A stretch of DNA of 64,000 bases from positions 1 to 64,000 of the forward strand of contig CAVVAX010000037.1 of assembly GCA_963746275.1 (NCBI GenBank), read 5' to 3'. This DNA is from JAEULH01 sp963746275 (GTDB taxonomy: Bacteria; Pseudomonadota; Alphaproteobacteria; Rhodospirillales; Defluviicoccaceae). The first letter of the stretch is position 1. Each line of letters opens with the position of its first letter. Under the pieces are notes generated by a model. The model did not search any database. It saw only the letters and a list, made by a program, of their open reading frames with translations, and was not told the origin of the DNA. Shown here piece by piece: positions 35,325-45,836 of this stretch. Both the position numbers and the translations under genes were made by a program.

Positions 35325-38172
35325 TTGGACTACAAGGCGACCGTATTTCTTCCCCGGACCGAGTTTCCGATGAAGGCCGGGCTCCCCAAGCGCGAGCCGG
35401 AGATGCTGGCGCGCTGGGAGGCGATGGACCTGTTCGGCAAGCTGCGCCAGGCGTCGGCGGGCCGCGAGACGTTCATCCTCCACGACGGCCCGCCCTACGC
35501 CAACGGCAACATCCACATCGGTACCGGGCTCAACAAGATCCTCAAGGACGTCATCAACCGGTCGCAGCAGATGCTGGGCAAGGACGCCAATTACGTCCCT
35601 GGTTGGGACTGCCATGGCCTGCCCATCGAGTGGAAGATCGAGGAGCGCTATCGCGCCGCCGGCAAGGACAAGGACGAGGTGCCCATCGTCCAGTTCCGCC
35701 AGGAGTGCCGCGAGTTCGCCGCTGGGTGGATCGACATCCAGAGGGCCGAGTTCCGCCGGCTCGGCGTGCTGGGCGACTGGGACCGGCCGTACTCGACCAT
35801 GGCGCCGGAGGCCGAGGCGCAGATCGTCCGCGAGCTCGGCGCCTTCCTCATGAACGGCGCCCTCTACAAAGGCGCGAAGCCGGTGTTGTGGTCCATCGTC
35901 GAGGGCACGGCTCTGGCCGAGGCCGAGGTCGAGTACTACGACCACAGTTCGACGACCATCTTCGTCCGCTTCCCCGTGGCCGAGCCTTCGCATCCGGCGC
36001 TCGCCCGGGCGGCGGTCGTGATCTGGACGACGACGCCCTGGACCATGCCCGGCAACCGGGCGATCGCCTACGGCCCCGACTGCACCTATGCCGTGATCGA
36101 GGTCAACGCCGCGGGCGAGGGGAGCCGCGCCAGGACAGGCGAGCGGATAGTGCTCCTGGCCGATCTGGTCGAGGCCGTGTGCGTCGAGGCCGGCATCAGC
36201 GAGTGGACCGTGCTCGCGACGATTGCTGGCACCGAGCTTTCCGGCGCCATCTGCCGCCACCCGCTGCACGGCCAGGGCTACGACTTCCCGGTGCCGCTGC
36301 TGCCCGGCGACTTTGTCGACACCGAGACCGGCAGCGGCTTCGTCCACATCGCTCCCGGCCACGGCGCCGACGACTGGGAGCTCGGCATGCGCCATGGCGT
36401 GCCCGTGCCGGAGACCGTCGGACCAGACGGGCTGTTCGTCGATGCGGTGCCGCTGTTTGCCGGGCGCTCGGTCCTCCGTCCGGACGGCAAGGAAGGCGAC
36501 GCCAACGCCGCCGTGCTCGCGGCTCTGGCCGACGCCGGCGCGCTGCTGGCGTCGGGAACGCTGGTCCATAGCTATCCGCATTCCTGGCGGTCGAAGGCGC
36601 CCCTGATCTTCCGCAACACCCCGCAGTGGTTCATCTCCATGGAGACGACCGGGCTGCGTGAGACGGCGCTGGCGGCGGTCGACGCCACCCGGTTCGTGCC
36701 GGCGTCGGGGCAGCGGCGGCTGCGCGGCATGATCGAGACCCGGCCCGACTGGTGCATCTCCCGCCAGCGCGCCTGGGGCGTGCCGATCACCGTCGTCGTT
36801 CGCCGCGACTGCGGGCGAGCCGCTGCGCGATCCGAAGGTGCTCGAACGGATTGCCGAGGCGGTTGCGGCCGAAGGGGCGGATGCCTGGTTCACTTCGGAT
36901 CCCGCGCGGTTCCTCGCCCCGGAGTACGACCCGGCGGACTTCGAGCAGGTGACCGACATCCTCGACGTCTGGTTCGAGTTCGGCGCCACCCACAGCTTCG
37001 TCCTCGAGCCTCGCGCCGACCTTCGCTGGCCGGCTTCGCTGTACCTCGAAGGCTCTGACCAACACCGCGGCTGGTTCCACTCCTCGCTCCTGGAGTCGTG
37101 TGGCACGCGTGGCCGGGCGCCCTTCGACGCCATCCTCACCCACGGCTTCGTCATGGGAGAGGATGGTGAGAAAATGTCGAAGTCGCGCGGCAACGTCATC
37201 GCCCCCCAGGACGTGGTTGAAAACCACGGCGCCGACGTGCTCAGGCTGTGGGTGGTCGGCTCCGATTACGCCGAGGACCTGCGCATCGGCTCGGCGATCC
37301 TGAAGCAGCACGCCGACATCTACCGCCGGCTACGCAACACCTTGCGCTTCCTCCTCGGTAACCTCGCCGGCTTCAGCGAGAGCGAGCGGCTCCCGCCGGA
37401 GAAGATGCCGGAGCTGGAGCGCTGGGTGCTGCATCGCCTGGTGGAAGTGGACCGGTCGCTGCGCCAAGCGTGCGACGCCTTCGAGTTTCACGGCCTGTTC
37501 GCCGAGCTGCACAGCTTCTGCGCCGTCGAGCTGTCCGCCTTTTACTTCGACATTCGCAAGGACAGCCTCTATTGCGACCGTGAGGACAGGGTCCGGCGGC
37601 GGGCGGTGCGGACCGTGCTCGACATCCTGTTCGACTGCCTCACCGCGTGGCTCGCGCCCTTCATCTGCTTCACCGCCGAGGAGGCGTGGCTGGCCCGCCA
37701 TCCTGGCGAGGGCTCCAGCGTCCACCTCCGCCTGTTCCCAACGCTCCCCGCAAGCTGGCGTGACGACGCGCTGGCGGAGCGCTTCGCCGTGCTGCGCCGG
37801 CTGCGCCGTGTCGTCACCGGCGCGCTGGAGGTGGAGCGGGCCGCGCGCAGGATCGGCTCCAGCCTGCAGGCCAGCGCTGCCGTCTATGCTGACGCCGAGT
37901 ATCACGAGGCCGTCCGCGGGATCGACCTCGCCGAGCTGTTTATCACCTCGTCGGCGGGCATGGCCGAGGGACCGGCGCCGGGAGCGGCACCGGCGGGCGC
38001 CTTCCGCCTCGCCGATGTGCCAGGTGTGGCCGTCGTCATCGGCCCGGCCGATGGGCGAAAGTGCGAGCGCTGTTGGCAGGTTCTGGCGGAGGTCGGCCGG
38101 CGTTCGGATCATCCCGACATCTGCCAACGCTGCGCCGACGCCGTTGCCCATCACCGCGCCGCGGCCGAGTAA
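35325..38172 (+). CDS. ileS: isoleucyl-tRNA synthetase (apparent frameshift)
   Basis: Class I synthetase, about 948 residues after removing one extra G in the GGG run at about 36813. HIGH-type motif: PPYANGNIHIGTGLNKILKD; WDCHGLPIEWKIE; KMSKS motif: MGEDGEKMSKSRGN. The C-terminal zinc finger has CERCWQVLAEVG and DICQRCADAV. The shift lies between CISRQRAWGVPITVVV and GEPLRDPKVLERI. The first codon appears to be TTG at 35325 (LDYKATVFLPRTEFPMKAG), which matches the family N-terminus. An essential gene, so the shift is almost surely a sequence error. Confidence 0.95.
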
Positions 38173-38187
38173 ATTCGCGCGCCTCCC

Positions 38188-38703
38188 ATGCGGCCGTCCC
38201 GCCACCTTCTCTACGGCCTCGGCATCGCCGCGGCGGTCATCGTCCTCGATCAGCTCAGCAAGTGGCTGATCATGGGGCTGATGCGGCCGCCGCGGGTGAT
38301 CGAGATCACGCCGTTCTTCAATCTCGTCGTCGGCTGGAACCGGGGCGTGAGCTTCGGTTTGTTCAACAACGATTCGCCGCTTAACGCCTGGATCCTGATC
38401 GTCTTGGCACTCGCCATCGTCGTCGTGCTGATGATCTGGCTCAGCAAAACCGACCGCTGGCCCGTCGCCGTCGGGCTTGCCCTAGTGGTCGGCGGCGCCA
38501 TCGGCAACGTCATCGACCGCCTTCGCTTCGGCGCCGTCTTCGACTTCCTCGATCTTCATGCCTTTGGCTTTCACTGGCCCGCGTTCAACGTCGCCGATTC
38601 CGCAATTACCGTCGGCGCCGTCGTCCTCGTGGTGGATTCCTTGTTTGTTCATCCGGAAGGCCCTAAACTCGAAGTCCGGGAACGGCAAGGACAGGGGCGA
38701 TGA
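38188..38703 (+). CDS. lspA: lipoprotein signal peptidase (signal peptidase II)
   Basis: Inner-membrane aspartic protease of 171 residues with four hydrophobic helices. The two catalytic regions are visible: GGAIGNVIDRLRFGAVFDFL and FNVADSAITVGAVVLVVD, each with its conserved Asp. NLVVGWNRGVSFGLF is also typical. It removes signal peptides of prolipoproteins and is followed, with a 4-nt overlap, by a lipoprotein gene. Confidence 0.95.
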   Translation: MRPSRHLLYGLGIAAAVIVLDQLSKWLIMGLMRPPRVIEITPFFNLVVGWNRGVSFGLFNNDSPLNAWILIVLALAIVVVLMIWLSKTDRWPVAVGLALVVGGAIGNVIDRLRFGAVFDFLDLHAFGFHWPAFNVADSAITVGAVVLVVDSLFVHPEGPKLEVRERQGQGR

Positions 38704-39305
38704 GGGGCGTAAAGACCGGGGCGATGAGAATGTTTCGCTGGCCGCTTTTGATCGTCGCGCTGGCCGTGGCTCTAAGCGGCTGCCAGTCGATCCGCGACCT
38801 CGCTGGGCAGGGCAAACGGCCGCCGGACGAGTTCACCGTCTACTCGCGCACGCCGCTGAGCATGCCTCCCAATTTCGCCCTGACGCCACCGGTCGCCGGC
38901 GCCGTGCCCGAGGCGACCGCGGCCCGCGCCGACGCGCGCCAAGCGCTGCTCGGCGGCAGGTCGCAGGCCGGCACCGGTCCCGCCGCCTACGCCGCCGGTG
39001 CAGCCGAGGCGGGAGACGCGTCACCCGGCCTTGCGGCGCTGCTGGAACGTTCGGGCGGCGCGATCGCCAGTCCCGACATCCGCGCCACGGTCAACCGCGA
39101 GACGACGATCCTTGCCGAGGCGGACGCCAGCCTCACCGAGCGGCTGATGTTCTGGCGCACGCCGAACGAGTACGGCGCGGTCGTGGATCCGGCCAACGAG
39201 GCGCGGCGCATCCAGGACAACCAGGCGCTGGGCAAGCCCATCATCGCTGGGGCGACGCCAACCATCGAGCGCAAGCGCCGCGCCCTGCTCGAAGGCATCT
39301 TCTAG
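38700..39305 (+). CDS. DUF3035 lipoprotein
   Basis: 201 residues from the ATG overlapping the lspA stop; ATGs at 38724 and 38730 are also possible and fit a normal lipoprotein signal better. The signal ends in a lipobox ALSGCQS, so the mature protein would be a lipid-anchored protein. The conserved PPDEFTVYSRTPLSMPPNFA stretch marks DUF3035, a family found beside lspA in alphaproteobacteria. Function is unknown, possibly at the outer membrane. Confidence 0.85.
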   Translation: MRGVKTGAMRMFRWPLLIVALAVALSGCQSIRDLAGQGKRPPDEFTVYSRTPLSMPPNFALTPPVAGAVPEATAARADARQALLGGRSQAGTGPAAYAAGAAEAGDASPGLAALLERSGGAIASPDIRATVNRETTILAEADASLTERLMFWRTPNEYGAVVDPANEARRIQDNQALGKPIIAGATPTIERKRRALLEGIF

Positions 39306-39429
39306 CGGCGCGGCTGCGTAGGGTGGATTAGCTGCAGGCGTCATCCGCCGGGTGTGTCGGGTCCGGCTTCGCCTCGACCTGCCCTATCGGCTTTGTCTTT
39401 GGCCGACGCGCTCCGATTAATGCGCACGC

Positions 39430-41400
39430 CTATCGGGCCGCCGGTTCGACTGCGGCCGCCTCGGCCGGGCCCGTCGACGAGCTGGTGCCGGCAAGCCCGC
39501 GCTCCATCATCGCCGTCATCCTTCTCGCGAAGGCGCTGGCATCGGCCACCGGCTCGCCTTCGAGGATGCGCGCCTGATCCAAGAGCAGGAAGGCCGCCTC
39601 GATCAGCGCGTCTTTGCTTCCGTCTCCCTCCGCGGCAAGCCCGGCCAGGCCGCGGATCAGCGGGTGCCTGGCGTTGATCTCGAGCACTCGCGGCACGGCG
39701 CCGCCGAGCTGGCGGTGCTGGCGGAGCAGCCGCTCGATGTGCATGTCGAGATCGCCCTCGCCCGCGACCAGGCAGACGGCGCTCTCGGTCAGCCGCTTCG
39801 ACAGGCGAACGTCCTTCACCGCCTCGCCCAAAGCAGACTTCAGCGCCGCGATCAGCTTCTCCAGGTCGACGGCCGGTGAGGCCTCGTCGCCGTCCTCGGC
39901 GGGTTTCTCCTCGCCGCCCTCGATCTTGCCGAGGTCGGTGCCCGCGGAGGCAGCCGAGCGGAAGGGCTTGTCCTTGTAGGTCCTGACCGACGGAACCCAG
40001 AACTCGTCGATCGCATCGGTAAGCAGCAGCACCTCGACGCCCTTGGCGCGGAAGCCTTCGAGCTGCGGGCTTCGGCGGAGCGCCTCGATCTCGCTGCCGC
40101 TGATGGTGTAGATCGCGTCCTGCCCCGGCTTCATCCGCTCGATATACGCGTCCAGCGAAGTCAGCGCGTCGCTGGCGGTGCTATGGAAGCGGGCGAGCCC
40201 GAGCAGCCGGTCGCGGTTCTCGAAGTCCTCGTAGATCCCTTCCTTCAGCACCGCGCCGAACGCGTTCCAGAAGCTCGCGTACTCCTCGGCGTTCTCCGCC
40301 TTGCGGCCGAGCTCGTCGAGGACGCGCTTCACCAGGCCGCTCCGCATCTTGGCCAGGCGCGGATCGTGCTGGAAGGTCTCGCGGCTGATGTTGAGCGGCA
40401 GGTCCTCGCTGTCGACGATGCCGCGCAGGAAGCGCAGGTAGGAGGGCAGCAGGCCCTCGCAATCGTCGGTGATGAACACCCGCCGGACGTAGAGCTTCAC
40501 CCGTGGCTTGCGCTCGGGATCGAACAGGTCGAAGGGCGCCGTCGACGGCACGAACAACAGGCAGGTGTAGGAAACGACGCCCTCGACGGTGTTGTGGATC
40601 ACCAGCCACGGGTCGTCAAAGGCGTGGCCGACGTGGTGGTAGAACTCCTTGTACTGTTCCTGGGTGATGTCCTTCTTCGCCCGCGTCCACAGCGACGACG
40701 CCGCGTTCAGGGTCTGCGCTTCGGCCTTTGCCGCCTCCTCGTCTCCGCCGTGCTTTGCCTCGTCCGCCTCGGCGCCGAGGAGCACGATGGGAAAGCCGAT
40801 GTGGTCGGAGTAGGTCTTGACGATCTGGCGCAGCCGCGCCGCTTCGAGGAACTCGTCCTCCTCGGGCTTCAGGTGGAGGATCACGCTGGTGCCGCGGCCG
40901 GGCCGCTCCGCCTCTTCGATGCTGAACGTTCCCTTGCCGTCGGACGACCACGTCCACGCCTTCTCCTCGCCGGCGCGGCGGGTGACGACGTCGACGGTGT
41001 CTGCGACCATGAAGGCGGAGTAGAAGCCGACGCCGAACTGGCCGATCAGCGCCACGTCCTTCTTCGCGTCGCCGGTGAGCTGGGAGAGGAAGCCCTGCGT
41101 CCCCGACCGGGCGATGGTGCCCAGCGTCTCGACCAGGTCGTCGTGGTTCATGCCGATGCCGTTGTCGGCGACGCTGAGCGTGCGCGCTGCCCGGTCGACG
41201 TCGAGGGTGATCTTGAACTCGGGCTCGCCTTCGGTCAGCGCCGGCTCGGTGAGCGCGGCATAGCGCAGCCGGTCGCAGGCATCCGAGGCATTAGAAATGA
41301 GCTCGCGGAGGAAGATCTCCTTATGGGTGTAGAGGGAGTGGGCGACGATATCCAGAAGCCGGCCGACTTCCGTTTGAAAAGCAAATGTTTCCCGAGCCAT
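39430..41400 (-). CDS. htpG: Hsp90-family chaperone HtpG
   Basis: 656 residues. The N-terminal GHKL ATPase domain has LRELISNASDACDRLRYAAL, SVADNGIGMNHDDLVETLGT, SQLTGDAKKDVALIGQFGVG and later GRGTSVILHLKPEEDEF. The middle domain has FVPSTAPFDLFDPERKPRVK and RGIVDSEDLPLNISRETFQ. It is a single leftward gene convergent with the lipoprotein gene; no terminator hairpin with a T-run is visible between them. Confidence 0.96.
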   Translation of the reverse strand: MARETFAFQTEVGRLLDIVAHSLYTHKEIFLRELISNASDACDRLRYAALTEPALTEGEPEFKITLDVDRAARTLSVADNGIGMNHDDLVETLGTIARSGTQGFLSQLTGDAKKDVALIGQFGVGFYSAFMVADTVDVVTRRAGEEKAWTWSSDGKGTFSIEEAERPGRGTSVILHLKPEEDEFLEAARLRQIVKTYSDHIGFPIVLLGAEADEAKHGGDEEAAKAEAQTLNAASSLWTRAKKDITQEQYKEFYHHVGHAFDDPWLVIHNTVEGVVSYTCLLFVPSTAPFDLFDPERKPRVKLYVRRVFITDDCEGLLPSYLRFLRGIVDSEDLPLNISRETFQHDPRLAKMRSGLVKRVLDELGRKAENAEEYASFWNAFGAVLKEGIYEDFENRDRLLGLARFHSTASDALTSLDAYIERMKPGQDAIYTISGSEIEALRRSPQLEGFRAKGVEVLLLTDAIDEFWVPSVRTYKDKPFRSAASAGTDLGKIEGGEEKPAEDGDEASPAVDLEKLIAALKSALGEAVKDVRLSKRLTESAVCLVAGEGDLDMHIERLLRQHRQLGGAVPRVLEINARHPLIRGLAGLAAEGDGSKDALIEAAFLLLDQARILEGEPVADASAFARRMTAMMERGLAGTSSSTGPAEAAAVEPAAR

Positions 41401-41679
41401 GGCGTCGGAACGATCCCCTGCTTTGGTGAACGAGTGCTGCGCGGTGATATGTCGCGATCCGTTCCGGACCGCAAGGCCATTGGTCGCCGCGCCGGCTGGC
41501 GGGTCTTCTACCTGGCGTAAGTGCCGATCAGCAGGGCCTCGCCGAGCCCGCGGGCAACGTCCCGCGGGTCCATGGATTGCCGCGACGGGCGCGCCTCAAC
41601 CTAGTTCGCTGTGAAGCGCGGCATTGCAGGTGCAGCCGATCCCCCTTGCGCCGCAGCGGCATGGCGGCGACCATGGGAC
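41401..41679. other. divergent intergenic region
   Basis: About 280 bases between htpG and the isoaspartyl methyltransferase gene. A CGAGTGCTG half-site at about 41430 recalls one arm of CIRCE, but the second arm is absent. No gene is evident. Confidence 0.35.
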
Positions 41680-42387
41680 ATGCATCGCGACGTGTATGCG
41701 GATCCGTCGGCCTTCGCCGAAGAGCGCCAGAGCCTGCTTGCGACCATCGCGGCCGAGACAAGCGAAACGGCGAACTGGACCGGACGCGAGCAGCTGTCTC
41801 CGCGGGTTATGGCGGCGATGGCCAAGGTCCCGCGGCACCTGTTCGTGCCGAGGGCTGAAGTCGTCTACGCCTACGCCAACCGACCGCTGTCCATCGGCTA
41901 CGGCCAGACCATCTCGCAACCCTACATCGTCGCGGTGATGAGCGAGTTGCTCGACCTCGACCCCGGCGACAAGGTGCTCGAGATCGGTACCGGCTGCGGT
42001 TACCAGACGGCGGTGCTGGCCGAGCTCGCGGCCTGCGTCTTCAGCGTCGAGGTGGTCGAAGCCCTGGCGGCGCAAGCTGCGAGCAGGCTGCGCGGCCTCG
42101 GCTACGACAACGTCAGCTTGCGCCACGGCGACGGCTACGCCGGCTGGCCCGAGGCGGCGCCGTTCGACGCCATCATCGTCACCGCCGCACCCGAGGAGAT
42201 CCCCGAGGCCCTGATCCAGCAACTGAAGCCGCAGGGCCGGCTGGTCATCCCGACGGGGCTTGCGCGCGACACGCAGATGCTGCTTCGCTGCGTCAAGGAG
42301 GACGACGGCAGCCTGACCCGGGAGGAGAAGCTGCCGGTGGCGTTCGTCCCCATGGTCCCCCGCGGGGCGCTACCCCGCTTGCGGTAG
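41680..42387 (+). CDS. pcm: protein-L-isoaspartate O-methyltransferase
   Basis: SAM-dependent methyltransferase of 235 residues that initiates repair of isoaspartyl sites. It has VPRHLFVPRAEVVYAYANRP, IGYGQTISQPYIVAVMSELL and VLEIGTGCGYQTAVLAELA, all diagnostic for PCMT. I chose the ATG at 41680 (MHRDVYADPSAFAEERQSLL); a frame upstream stays open but adds unrelated sequence. The helicase gene begins 25 nt after the stop. Confidence 0.92.
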   Translation: MHRDVYADPSAFAEERQSLLATIAAETSETANWTGREQLSPRVMAAMAKVPRHLFVPRAEVVYAYANRPLSIGYGQTISQPYIVAVMSELLDLDPGDKVLEIGTGCGYQTAVLAELAACVFSVEVVEALAAQAASRLRGLGYDNVSLRHGDGYAGWPEAAPFDAIIVTAAPEEIPEALIQQLKPQGRLVIPTGLARDTQMLLRCVKEDDGSLTREEKLPVAFVPMVPRGALPRLR

Positions 42388-42412
42388 CTTGTTTTTGGCT
42401 GAAGGGGTGGCG

Positions 42413-44950
42413 ATGTTGACAGCCATGGACCACCGCTCCAGGGGCCAGTCCGACCGCTCGCGGATCATCGCCGTCCTCGGCCCGACCAACACCGGGAAAA
42501 CCTACCTCGCCATGGAGCGGATGCTGGGTCACGAGTCCGGCATCATCGGCTTTCCGCTGCGCCTGCTCGCCCGCGAGAACTACGAACGCGCCGTCGCCAT
42601 CAAGGGCCGCCGCCACGTGGCGCTGATCACCGGCGAGGAGAAGATCGTCCCGCCCGAGGCCCGCTACTTCCTCTGCACCGTCGAGGCCATGCCGGTGTCT
42701 CGCCAGGTCGCCTTCCTCGGCATCGACGAGATCCAGATGTGCGCCGACCCCGACCGCGGCCACATCTTCACCGACCGGCTGCTGCACGCCCGCGGCAGCC
42801 GGGAAACCATGGTGATGGGCGCGGAGACGATCCGGCCGCTGCTCCGCCGGCTGATCCCGGAGGCGGAGTTCATCACCCGCCCGCGCTTCTCCGCCTTGCG
42901 CTACGGCGGGCACGGCAAGATCACCCGGCTGCCGGCGAAGAGCGCCATCGTCACCTTCAGCGTCGCCGACGTCTACGCCATCGCCGAGCTGATCCGCCGC
43001 CAGCGGGGCGGCGCCGCGGTGGTCCTGGGCGCCTTGAGCCCGCGCACCCGCAACGCCCAGGTCGAGATGTACCAGGCCGGCGAGGTCGCCTACCTCGTCG
43101 CCACCGACGCGATCGGCATGGGCCTGAACATGAACATCGAGCACGTGGCGCTCGCGGCGCTGCGCAAGTTCGATGGCCGGGTGCCGCGGGCGCTGGGCCC
43201 GGCCGAGCTCGCCCAGATCGCCGGGCGCGCCGGCCGGCACATGAAGGACGGCACCTTCGGCACCACCGCCGAGATCGACGGCCTCGACCCGGAGACGGCG
43301 GCGGCGATCGAGAACAGCACCTTCGCTCCCTTGCGGGCGTTGTTCTGGCGAAACAGCGCGCTGACGTTCACCTCCGTCGGCGCGCTCCGCGCCAGTCTGT
43401 CCCGGCCTAGCGGCCGTCCGGATCTGATCCGCGCCCGCGAGGCGGACGACGAGGTGGCGCTGGCGGCCCTCGCCCGCGACCTGGAGATCGCCGCCCGCGC
43501 CCGCGGCCGCGAGGCGGTGGAGCGGCTCTGGGACGTCTGTCGCGTCCCCGACTTCGGCAAGGTGATGAGCGACGGCCACGCCCGCCTGCTCGGGAGGATC
43601 TACCGCTTCCTCTGCGGGCCCGACGGCCACGACGGCCGGCTGCCGACCGATTGGGTCGCCCGCCAGGTCGAGCGCATCAACAGGGTCGAAGGCGACATTG
43701 ATGCGCTGATGCAGCGTATCGCCAACATCCGCACCTGGACCTACATCGCCTACCAGGGCTGGATGGCCGACCCGGGCCACTGGCAGGAGCGGACCCGGGC
43801 GATCGAGGACACGCTCTCCGACGTGCTCCACCAGCGGCTGATCCAGCGCTTCGTCGACCGCACCACGTCGGTGCTCGTCGGCCGCATGCGCGAGCGGCGG
43901 ACGCTCACCGCCTCGGTGAACGGCAGCGACGAGGTGCACGTCGAGGGCCACTACGTCGGCACCCTCGATGGCTTCCGCTTCGTCGCCGACAACGGCGTCG
44001 GAGCGTCCGCCGGCGATGCCGCAAGGTTGGTGACGGCCGCGGCGGTGCAGGCGTTGCGCGCCGAGATGGCTCTGAGGGTGCGCACGCTGGAAGGCGAGGA
44101 CGACGCAGCCTTTACGCTCGGCCCAGACGGCGCCGTGCGCTGGCGCGGCGGCATCGTGGCGAAGCTCACCGCGGGCGCGGAGGCGCTGCGGCCGCGGGTC
44201 GAGCCGCAGGCCATGGAGCTGGTCGAGGTGGCGTTGCGCGAGCGGGTGAGCCGGAGGCTCGGCGCCTGGCTGGAGGCCCACCTGCGCCAGAAGCTGCAGC
44301 CGCTGTTCCCGGTGCCGGATCTGCTGGCCTCGCCGGCGGCGCGCGGCCTCCTGTTCCAGTTGGCGGAGGGACTCGGCTGCATTCCGCGGCGCGCGGCTGG
44401 GGCACAGCTTGCCGCGCTCACCGATCGCGACCGGGTGGTCCTGCGCTCGGTCGGCCTGACGCTCGGCCAGGAAAGCGTCTACTTCCGGGCGCTGCTCAAG
44501 CCGGCGCCGGCGGCGCTGCGGGCGCTGCTATGGGCGGTGCACGCAGGCGTTCCGCCACGGCCGCTCGATCTCGCTCGGGCGTCGCTGCCGGTGGAGCCGG
44601 ATGTGGCCGAAGTGCTTTACGCCGCCGCCGGCTTCCTCAGGCGCGGGCCGCGTGCCGTGCGTGCCGATATCCTCGAGCGGCTCGTTGGCCAGGCGCGCAT
44701 GCTGACGCGGGGCGGTCCTGGCCCGATCCCGCCGCAGATGCGGACCCTGCTCGGCTGCGACATGCCCGAGCTCATCGGCGTCCTCCGGGCGGTTGGCTTC
44801 CGGGTCGAGGAGGGCACAGCCGGGCCGCTGCTGGCAAAGGGGAAGCGCTCGCGGAGCGCGACGGCCCGGCCCGGGCCCGGAGGCCCGCACCGGAGCGAGG
44901 CGGCGTCGCCGTTTGCCGCCCTGCGCCGGCACGTCTCGCAGCAGCCATGA
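42413..44950 (+). CDS. SUV3-like DExH-box RNA helicase
   Basis: 845 residues. RecA domain 1: Walker A AVLGPTNTGKTYLAMERML at about residues 21-39, then FLGIDEIQMCADPDRGHIF (motif II). RecA domain 2: YLVATDAIGMGLNMNIEHVA and ELAQIAGRAGRHMKDGTFG (motifs V and VI). The long C-terminal part is helical, ending in a basic low-complexity tail. This is the alphaproteobacterial homolog of mitochondrial SUV3, presumably for RNA turnover. GAAGGGG precedes the ATG at 42413. The stop overlaps the S4 gene (ATGA). Confidence 0.88.
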   Translation: MLTAMDHRSRGQSDRSRIIAVLGPTNTGKTYLAMERMLGHESGIIGFPLRLLARENYERAVAIKGRRHVALITGEEKIVPPEARYFLCTVEAMPVSRQVAFLGIDEIQMCADPDRGHIFTDRLLHARGSRETMVMGAETIRPLLRRLIPEAEFITRPRFSALRYGGHGKITRLPAKSAIVTFSVADVYAIAELIRRQRGGAAVVLGALSPRTRNAQVEMYQAGEVAYLVATDAIGMGLNMNIEHVALAALRKFDGRVPRALGPAELAQIAGRAGRHMKDGTFGTTAEIDGLDPETAAAIENSTFAPLRALFWRNSALTFTSVGALRASLSRPSGRPDLIRAREADDEVALAALARDLEIAARARGREAVERLWDVCRVPDFGKVMSDGHARLLGRIYRFLCGPDGHDGRLPTDWVARQVERINRVEGDIDALMQRIANIRTWTYIAYQGWMADPGHWQERTRAIEDTLSDVLHQRLIQRFVDRTTSVLVGRMRERRTLTASVNGSDEVHVEGHYVGTLDGFRFVADNGVGASAGDAARLVTAAAVQALRAEMALRVRTLEGEDDAAFTLGPDGAVRWRGGIVAKLTAGAEALRPRVEPQAMELVEVALRERVSRRLGAWLEAHLRQKLQPLFPVPDLLASPAARGLLFQLAEGLGCIPRRAAGAQLAALTDRDRVVLRSVGLTLGQESVYFRALLKPAPAALRALLWAVHAGVPPRPLDLARASLPVEPDVAEVLYAAAGFLRRGPRAVRADILERLVGQARMLTRGGPGPIPPQMRTLLGCDMPELIGVLRAVGFRVEEGTAGPLLAKGKRSRSATARPGPGGPHRSEAASPFAALRRHVSQQP

Positions 44951-45285
44951 GCGCGACCGGCCTGCGCCTCGACAAGTGGCTGTGGCACGCGCGCTTCTAT
45001 AGGAGCCGCTCGCTCGCGGCGAAGCTCTGCCAGGCCGGGCCGATGCGCATCAACGGTAGCCCCGTCGCCAAGGCGCATTATCTCGTGCGCGAGGGCGACG
45101 TGCTGACCTTCGTCTGGAACGGCCATGTCCGGGTGGTGCAGGTGCGGGCGCTCGGCGTCAGGCGCGGACCCGCCAGCGAGGCCCAGACGTTGTACGCCGA
45201 GCTGGACGCCGACGGCAGGGCAGCGGCAGCGCCGCCGCCGGCCGCGGCCGAGGGTGCGGCCGCGCAAATTCCATCCGGGAGTTAA
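44947..45285 (+). CDS. S4-domain RNA-binding protein (HslR-like)
   Basis: 112 residues with an N-terminal S4 domain (RLDKWLWHARFYRSRSLAAK, then MRINGSPVAKAHYLVREGDV) and an Ala/Pro-rich tail. Homologs such as Hsp15/HslR bind stalled 50S ribosomes. Coupled to the helicase by a 4-nt overlap, which suggests a shared RNA-related task. Confidence 0.9.
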   Translation: MSATGLRLDKWLWHARFYRSRSLAAKLCQAGPMRINGSPVAKAHYLVREGDVLTFVWNGHVRVVQVRALGVRRGPASEAQTLYAELDADGRAAAAPPPAAAEGAAAQIPSGS

Positions 45286-45323
45286 GGTTGAGCGGGCGTG
45301 TGCGCCTGTGCTAACCGATCACT

Positions 45324-45797
45324 ATGCTGCACCGGCTAAGAGAATTGCTGACAGGCGACCGCTCAGACGCGGATGTGAAGTCGCCTGACGAGAAGTTGCG
45401 GCTTGCCGCCGCGGCGCTGCTGGCCGAGGCCGCGGCCCAGGACGGGCGGGTCGAGGACGTGGAGCTGGCTTCGATCCGGGCGATCCTCGGCGCGCACTTC
45501 GGTCTTTCGGATGCGGATGCGGCGGATCTGGTCGAGGCCGGACGCAACGCTGCCAGTGAGGCGACGCAGCTTTACGGGTTTGTTCGCGCCGTCAACGAGG
45601 CGATGGCGCCGGAGGAGCGGGTGCAGATCATCGAGATGCTCTGGCAGGTCGCCTACGCCGACGGGGAACTTCACGACTACGAGGCCAGCCTCGTTCGGCG
45701 CGTCGCCGGCCTCCTGTACGTCCCCGATCAGGATAGCGGCGCTGCCCGCAAGCGCGTGCTCGGTCGTTTGCAACTCGACGCTGGCAGCGAGCACTGA
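45324..45797 (+). CDS. TerB family protein
   Basis: 157 residues, all-helical. LRLAAAALLAEAAAQDGRVE and MLWQVAYADGELHDYEASLV are the two acidic helix pairs of the TerB fold. In this setting the gene is a housekeeping companion of fdxA and carD rather than a tellurite-resistance gene. It lies 38 nt after the S4 gene and 39 nt before fdxA. Confidence 0.85.
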   Translation: MLHRLRELLTGDRSDADVKSPDEKLRLAAAALLAEAAAQDGRVEDVELASIRAILGAHFGLSDADAADLVEAGRNAASEATQLYGFVRAVNEAMAPEERVQIIEMLWQVAYADGELHDYEASLVRRVAGLLYVPDQDSGAARKRVLGRLQLDAGSEH

Positions 45798-45836
45798 GGC
45801 GTCATCGCAGAGGTTTTGGGAGCTGCGGAGAAACCG

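Noticed and set aside
41425..41440. CIRCE element before htpG
   Set aside because: Only one arm (GAGTGCT) is visible; the required inverted second arm is absent.
45324..45797. Tellurite-resistance gene
   Set aside because: The TerB fold is present, but no terZ, terA, terC or terD is nearby and the gene belongs to a conserved housekeeping run.
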